Shown piece after piece: positions 59,701 to 64,000 of a stretch of 64,000 bases of DNA (its first letter is position 1; each line of letters begins with the position of its first letter). Made by a program: the position numbers and the translations under genes. Origin of the DNA: Stomorhina lunata (Eukaryota; Arthropoda; Insecta; Diptera; Rhiniidae); the NCBI GenBank assembly GCA_933228675.1, contig OW121740.1, positions 57,351,000 through 57,414,999 of the forward strand, read 5' to 3'. The notes below the pieces were generated by a model. The model was not told the origin of the DNA. It did no database searches and saw only the letters and a list, made by a program, of their open reading frames with translations.

Positions 59701-62092
59701 AACACGCACATTTATACGCAATACTCGCACTTTAGTTAGAGCACATCCTTTTTTGTTCGATTGGTCAGTAGATCGCACAACACACAACAGAAGTCTTTCT
59801 CAACAATTAAGATATAAAACAATTAAAATATCCATATACACTACTCCTTATATTATCCTTACCATAACCTATTTTCTTAGTTCCAACACAATGCTTTGCA
59901 TATGGAGGGGTCAACCCTGAGCGCTGATCCTATATTAAATAAACTCCTATTAGGCGCTGTTTTTTGGGTTGCTTGTTAAGATATTCAAACTTCAGAGTAA
60001 CGACTGCTTGTCCTAATATTGAGGACGAAGAGACAATTACACGTCTGCTTTTTCAATGCCCCGTCCTAACTAATTTTAAAGGTGTTTCATCAGGGTTACT
60101 CTTATGTTTTGAATATAAACATCTGTAAAAAAGAATCATTTGTTGTAGAATCTGGTTGGATCTAACGTTCAACTGGTAGTTTAAAAAATTCTTCTTTTCT
60201 ATCAGTCGTAGGTTCTATTTTTTAGTGTTTATATTTGGGTCAATATTTAGCGGATTTTTTATGGAATTAGAGATGTTTTACCATTGCAATGCAATATCAT
60301 TAGGACAAGGAGTGCTTTCTTTAAGCAATTGGGTTATTCGAGCGCGATGTGATTGGAAGTTTAAAATAGAAGGCCATTTTGAAATATAAGAAAACTAGTA
60401 GAGGAAAGAACATAGCCTTTCTAATCTTAACTCGTTAGAGTATGCCGCTGCAGTTTGTGGTTTCTGTAGGGTTTCAAGGCCAAACTTCTATTATTAGGCC
60501 GCATAATTCTCTCTACATTTAGGCGAGTTCGTAAATTTGCTGCTACCAGGTAATGATGCGAATCTATATTTGCTCCTCTGAACGATTGTACGTCTAATAC
60601 ACTGGAAGAATGCCTCCCATCTATCACAACATGATCAATTTGATTTTTAGTTAATTGATCTGGTGATGTGGTGTGGTCTCAATGTCGAAATCTGGTGTTG
60701 CTAACTACCGCGTTTTTTTTGCCGCGGCGAAGTACATTGACCTAATTTCCCGACTGTTTGACCAAAGATAGCTTCCCGTCCTAGTTTTACATTGAAATTC
60801 TCTACAACAATTTTAATGTCATGGTGTGGACAGTGGCCATATGCTCTGTCTAGGCGCTCGTTAAAAGCTTAGTATGTATATCTTTGTCAGATAAGACTGA
60901 TATTAAACAACTTGGACTTTATTAACCGGAGTGAATCTGGAGACAAGAAGTGCACAAACGAACGCATATTTCATGAGCAAGTGTGTATGCCTTAGCTCTC
61001 TCTCATTGGATAATCGTCTCCATTAGTTGTTTCTGAATTAGAGTAAAAGCGGTATACCCTCATTTTTATGGGACTTTTCAAAACGACCATACGGCAAATC
61101 AATGTATGGAAGTGCAACATCTTTATGTTATAATTTTTGTTGCGAAAAGATAAAGCAACATTGTCCGTTATAGGTGTTAACGTTCAACATTGCGTTTTTC
61201 TGGAATTTAAATCAATCCTATTATCACGCCCCCATTCAGGGATTATAGTAAGGCTGGAATTTAGCGTATCATTCATGATCTGCCTATTTCCTTCAATGTT
61301 TAAAAAGCTTTGTCTAAAGCTGAATTAATAAAAATGATACTTACTAACTTAAATGGCCTATATTTACAACCTGTTAGGATCAAGATTTTCTTCTGCTTGG
61401 TCTTTTCATTGTAGTTTCGGACGTCCTCTTCTAACTTTAAGTTGACCATTCTTATTATTATAATTTAAGCTTTTTCTTGGTAATTGTTTTTCCAGGAGTG
61501 GGTACTAGCCCGACGTCCCAGCCCTTATTTTTATAGTTCTCATGGGAAAACTCGCACTTGTTAGCTCACTACTTTAACGGGTAACAAGGTAGCTAACCAG
61601 GTGACACCACGAGGAGGTGAGGGATAGACCAAGCTAAGTCTGGGCTTACCAAATTAAGACCAATCAGAATGAGACTATCATCTGCAAAAGAGTGGATGTG
61701 ATTGGAAGTTTAAAATAGAAGGCCATTTTGAAATATAAGAAAACTAGTAGAGGAAAGAACGGAGCCTTTCTAATCTTAACCCGTTAGATGACTTTTATTA
61801 AAGCTCGAAATAGGTTATTACCGAATACTTATAGGATTCTTTATTAAACTAGATATTTCTCGCTCTCAGGGCTATAGATTTTGACCTTAATTTATCTATA
61901 TTGTTGATTAGTGTTAATGAAGGATTAATATGTAGTTATTGATAAATCTTATATTTATTTATAAATAATATTTATAAAGTTATAATTGTAAAAATTCAAA
62001 TAATTAAATTATTTTCAGTACTTACGTAATTGAGCGGCCTGGGTTTCAATAATTAGTAAAAGTGTCGATAAAACTGCAACGAGGACCTTCAT
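56764..62092 (-). CDS. Takeout/JHBP-family secreted protein, four exons
   Basis: Exons 62092-62026, 57593-57356, 57262-57129 and 57065-56764 join in phase (1, 2, 1) with GTAAGT/GTGAGT donors and CAG acceptors, giving 246 aa, the usual family length. Residues 1-20 are a signal peptide (MKVLVAVLSTLLLIIETQAA). The mature start has the conserved cysteine pair in DYIKVCSRNDPKINECIKNT. Further family blocks are VPAMEPLYIGDLNI, NNGMRIDFELNLPRLQGEGK, YDINGKILTLPLKGNGPFTG and ENLFNGDKTLGDVVNDTINQ. The fold (PF06585) is a lipid-binding barrel. Drosophila takeout links feeding, the clock and male behaviour, and lepidopteran JHBP carries juvenile hormone; the ligand here is unknown. Intron 1 (57594-62025) is loaded with transposon debris. 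Confidence 0.92.
57725..57980 (+). repeat. Dispersed repeat, left half, split by a MITE
   Basis: It matches 53686-53860 (CACTCTGATACACAAAAAAA, GAAAACGTCCTAGC, GAGTACATGAC, AGAAGTACATACGTCCAAGT). It continues beyond the MITE at 58228-58680. Confidence 0.55.
57981..58227. mobile_element. 247 bp MITE with CAGTGGCTTGGTGCTAAAAG ends
   Basis: Left CTGTGGCTTGGTGCTAAAAG then GGCCAATGTCAA; right TTGACATTGGACC then TTTTAGCACCAAGCCACTG, inverted over 30 bp with two or three mismatches. CATT lies on both sides (57977-57980, 58228-58231), a likely 4 bp duplication. A secondary inverted pair (CTGTTTTGAGTTAA / TTAACTCAAAACAG) lies inside. Non-coding. Confidence 0.75.
58228..58680 (+). repeat. Dispersed repeat, right half
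   Basis: AGCCTATGCAGACATCTTGT, GCTTGATCCCTTGACTTTCC and TCTGCAAATGTAATA match 53940-54035. Confidence 0.5.
58960..59960 (+). pseudogene. CR1-like non-LTR retrotransposon relic, copy 2
   Basis: Broken frames in order: LTSNPIYAFACLLDIVANRQ (the FADD box degraded to FA-C), VLGIKIQCDVSWTQHIFYLF, FLNRCKMFFTPSDLLSIYTT, YILPKMEYNSHVWSGVSNYI. After a frameshift come AIDSLEHLRNVGCVSLFYRY, YNDKCSDEIRDLVPETRTFI and RNTRTLVRAHPFLFDW, the C-terminal thumb of CR1-clade RTs. About 90% of the element is missing or broken. It sits antisense in intron 1 of the takeout-like gene. Confidence 0.72.
60346..60439. repeat. 94 bp direct repeat, left copy
   Basis: GATGTGATTGGAAGTTTAAA ... AACTCGTTAGA is nearly identical (about three differences) to 61695-61788, 1,349 bp away. 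Confidence 0.85.
60430..60900 (-). pseudogene. RTE-like endonuclease relic
   Basis: Minus-strand blocks FNERLDRAYGHCPHHDIKIV, VENFNVKLGREAIFGQTVGK and, after frameshifts, VIDGRHSSSVLDVQSFRGAN, IDSHHYLVAANLRTRL and ERIMRPNNRSLALKPYRN match the APE-type endonuclease of RTE-related elements (GDFNAKVGRE; RGANxDSDHYLV). The final catalytic SDHY is S-H-H-Y here. Inactive. Confidence 0.7.
61330..61680 (+). repeat. Dispersed repeat (relative of 3.0 kb and 63.1-63.5 kb)
   Basis: The sequence AACCTGTTAGGATCAA, CTTGGTCT, GTTTCGGACGTCCTCTTCTA, GGGTACTAGCCCG, CACGAGGAGGTG, GGGCTTACCAAATTAAGACC is found inverted at 63540-63080 (inside the 827 bp tandem unit) and in part at 3025-3200. No coding content; transposon type unknown. 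Confidence 0.6.
61695..61788. repeat. 94 bp direct repeat, right copy
   Basis: See 60346-60439. Together the two copies bracket a 1.25 kb segment with the endonuclease relic and the dispersed repeat. Confidence 0.85.
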
Positions 62093-62748
62093 ATTGATTT
62101 AGTTGTTTGTATTTTTTTAATTTATAAACTGTGAAAAAAATCAAATTATTAATGTAATCTCAATAATCTAAATAGCACTTAATATTTATTAAATTTTTCA
62201 CAGTCAATCTTCATTATCTCAAGCTTAATTTTTTATAGATACGAATGAGCGATTGAGTGAGTGAATGAGTTGTCAGTTAAACCTATAAACATATAAAGTG
62301 TTGATTTTGTTTAATTGCATATTTTAATTTCACTACAATTACAATTAATAGCACAACAATTAATTACAAAATTTGTATTTACTTCTGTTACCCCCTATTA
62401 CAAACGTGATAATCGTGTGAAATTCAATTCACGTTTTAATCATTTACAATATTCAAGATTCAATAAAGTTCTGTCTGAAGTTTTTAAATATTTTCAAAAT
62501 CTATGAAGAACATTTTTATTGGTACATTTTTTTAGGCAAGGAATACAATTAAGAAAATTTTGTGATTTTAATAGCATCTCAGATTTTTTTTAATAACAAT
62601 TATGAAATAGTAATTTTAATTAAATATTCTAAATATAGAGATATCAAATTTATTTCCTTTATTAATGACTTGAATAATAAATTATTGAAGGTACGAGGGG
62701 AGGTTTGTAAAGGACCTCATTTTGTATGCGGCAATCCTTAAAGTTATG
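62093..62748 (-). promoter_or_regulatory. Upstream region of the takeout-like gene
   Basis: On the minus strand a TATAAAA (62237-62231) lies about 140 bp before the ATG. Between them is a TTTTTCACAG that could be a 5' UTR splice acceptor. These are sequence-only candidates. The distal part, beyond 62300, is plain AT-rich DNA. Confidence 0.35.
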
Positions 62749-64000
62749 AACCCAGCAAAACTTTGGTAATGGCAAGTACTCTGATAACTGGTTACCTTGT
62801 AACGACTATAACATACCATCCGAATAAGTAATAAGTTATTACAGAAGTACTTATTTGTAATTAAGATGGTAATTTAAACTGAATGGCCCCGGTTCAAATC
62901 CCACCAAGGGCAACAATTTTTTTTAGTTTTTTTTTTTATTAAAAGAGTCTTTTTAAATGATTTTTGAATTTTAAGAACTTAAATATTATCTTCTGTAAAA
63001 ACAATTTGTAAAACTAACTCACGTTAATGAAAAATACCATCATGAGTCAATTTTGATTATGTAGGGGATGTTGAATACCAACCATGATTCTAATTGGTCT
63101 TAACTTGGTAAGCCCAACTTATCTGGGTCATCCTTCATCTCAACTGTGGACACACACCTCCTCATGGTATCACCCGGGGAGCTAGTTTAACACCCATTAA
63201 TATTGTGAGTTAACATGTTTCGAGAGTTGTCCCATAAGATCGATAAAAATGGGTTAGGATTACGGGCTAGTAACCCTCTCTTGAAAAAAAATACAATGAA
63301 GAAGATAAAATTAGAGTTGAAATGTCCCACTACCTAATGTTAGAGGAGGATGTCCGAAACTTCGATAGACAGACCAAGTAGAGGAACATTTTTCAAAGCT
63401 TGGCCTATAAAATTGGAGAATATTCGCACAAGATCGAAATCCATGGAATTCTAAAATATGCTCGGACTTTGACCTTAACAGGTTGTAACATTTAAATAAG
63501 TAAGAGTCAATCTTATGTAAAAACTTATACAAAAAAGAAGATTTATATTGTTTAGGTTTTAAAATAATTTAAAACAACCCAGCAAAACTTTGGTAATGGC
63601 AAGTACTCCGATAACTGGTTACCTTGTAACGACTACAACATATCATCCGAAGAAACAATATGTTATTACAGAAGTACTTATTTGTAATTAAGAAGGTAAT
63701 TAAAACTGAATGGCCCCGGTTCAAATCCCACCAAGGGCAACAATTTTTTTTATTTTTTATTAAAAGAGTCATTTTAAATGATTTTTGAATTTTAAGAACT
63801 TAAATATTATCTTCTGTTAAAAAAATTTGTAAAACTAACTCACGTTAATGAAAAAATACCATCATGAGTCAATTTTGATTATGCAGGGGATGTTGAATAC
63901 CAAACACGATTCTAATTGGTCTTAACTTGGTAAGCCCAACTTATCTGGGTCATCCTTCAACTCAATTGTGGACACACACCTCCTCATGGTATCACCCGGG
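62749..64000. repeat. 827 bp tandem unit with tRNA-like B box (second copy cut by window end)
   Basis: AACCCAGCAAAACTTTGGTA opens a unit at 62749 and again at 63576. The first 425-430 bp of the two units are about 95% alike by eye and run to CTCATGGTATCACCCGGG, where the window stops. Each unit has GGCCCCGGTTCAAATCCCAC, whose GGTTCAAATCC is a consensus Pol III B box/TpsiC arm, followed by a T-rich stretch. The rest of the unit is the inverted form of the dispersed repeat at 61.3 kb. The array probably continues to the right. Confidence 0.75.

Noticed and set aside
62881..62915. tRNA gene at the GGTTCAAATCC box
   Set aside because: Only the TpsiC-like arm is present; no D arm, anticodon arm or acceptor stem at the right spacing, and it recurs within a tandem repeat.

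Overview
The window reads as AT-rich nuclear DNA of a higher fly. This is inferred from four spliced genes with dipteran-type proteins, CAAAATG-like start contexts and a dense load of insect transposon families; blow-fly-like Calyptratae are plausible, but the species cannot be fixed from the sequence. Exon borders given here come from reading GT/AG signals together with codon phase.

Genes: (1) 1927-2582 (+), a two-exon secreted protein of the DUF1091/CheB-like type, 185 aa. (2) 12087-6355 (-), a three-exon TAPT1 homologue, 709 aa, with a transposon-bearing 3.4 kb intron. (3) 16253-44550 (+), a five-exon FAD-dependent polyamine/spermine oxidase, 584 aa, whose first intron (16502-40155, 23.7 kb) is a transposon graveyard and whose intron 3 (41423-44174) holds a SINE and three non-LTR fragments. 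(4) 62092-56764 (-), a four-exon takeout/JHBP-family secreted protein, 246 aa, with a 4.4 kb first intron full of repeats. These are unrelated housekeeping or sensory/secretory genes; nothing suggests that they work together.

Mobile DNA is the main content. It includes a 5'-truncated LOA-type non-LTR element with a perfect 12 bp target duplication, which has lost the reverse transcriptase core at a ten-A tract (20096-24430). There are several dead copies of a second RNase H-bearing non-LTR family, including an inverted pair of internally deleted copies (27.0-28.4 and 29.6-31.3 kb). CR1-like, RTE-like and Jockey-like relics, two mariner-like deletion derivatives (one with intact inverted ends) and PIF/Harbinger-like relics are also present. 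So are mini-me/INE-1-like elements with a 5' hairpin, a tRNA-derived SINE family (three copies), at least seven MITEs (one hAT type with an 8 bp target duplication), a foldback-like element with arms made of 20/21 bp repeats, and several satellites.

The least familiar items are the foldback-like element at 5.0-6.1 kb, the tRNA-derived SINE family, the 827 bp tandem unit with a tRNA-like B box at the right end, and the inverted-repeat elements at 45.9-48.0 kb. No bacterial-type operon, CRISPR array or rRNA gene is present, and no free-standing tRNA gene was recognised.
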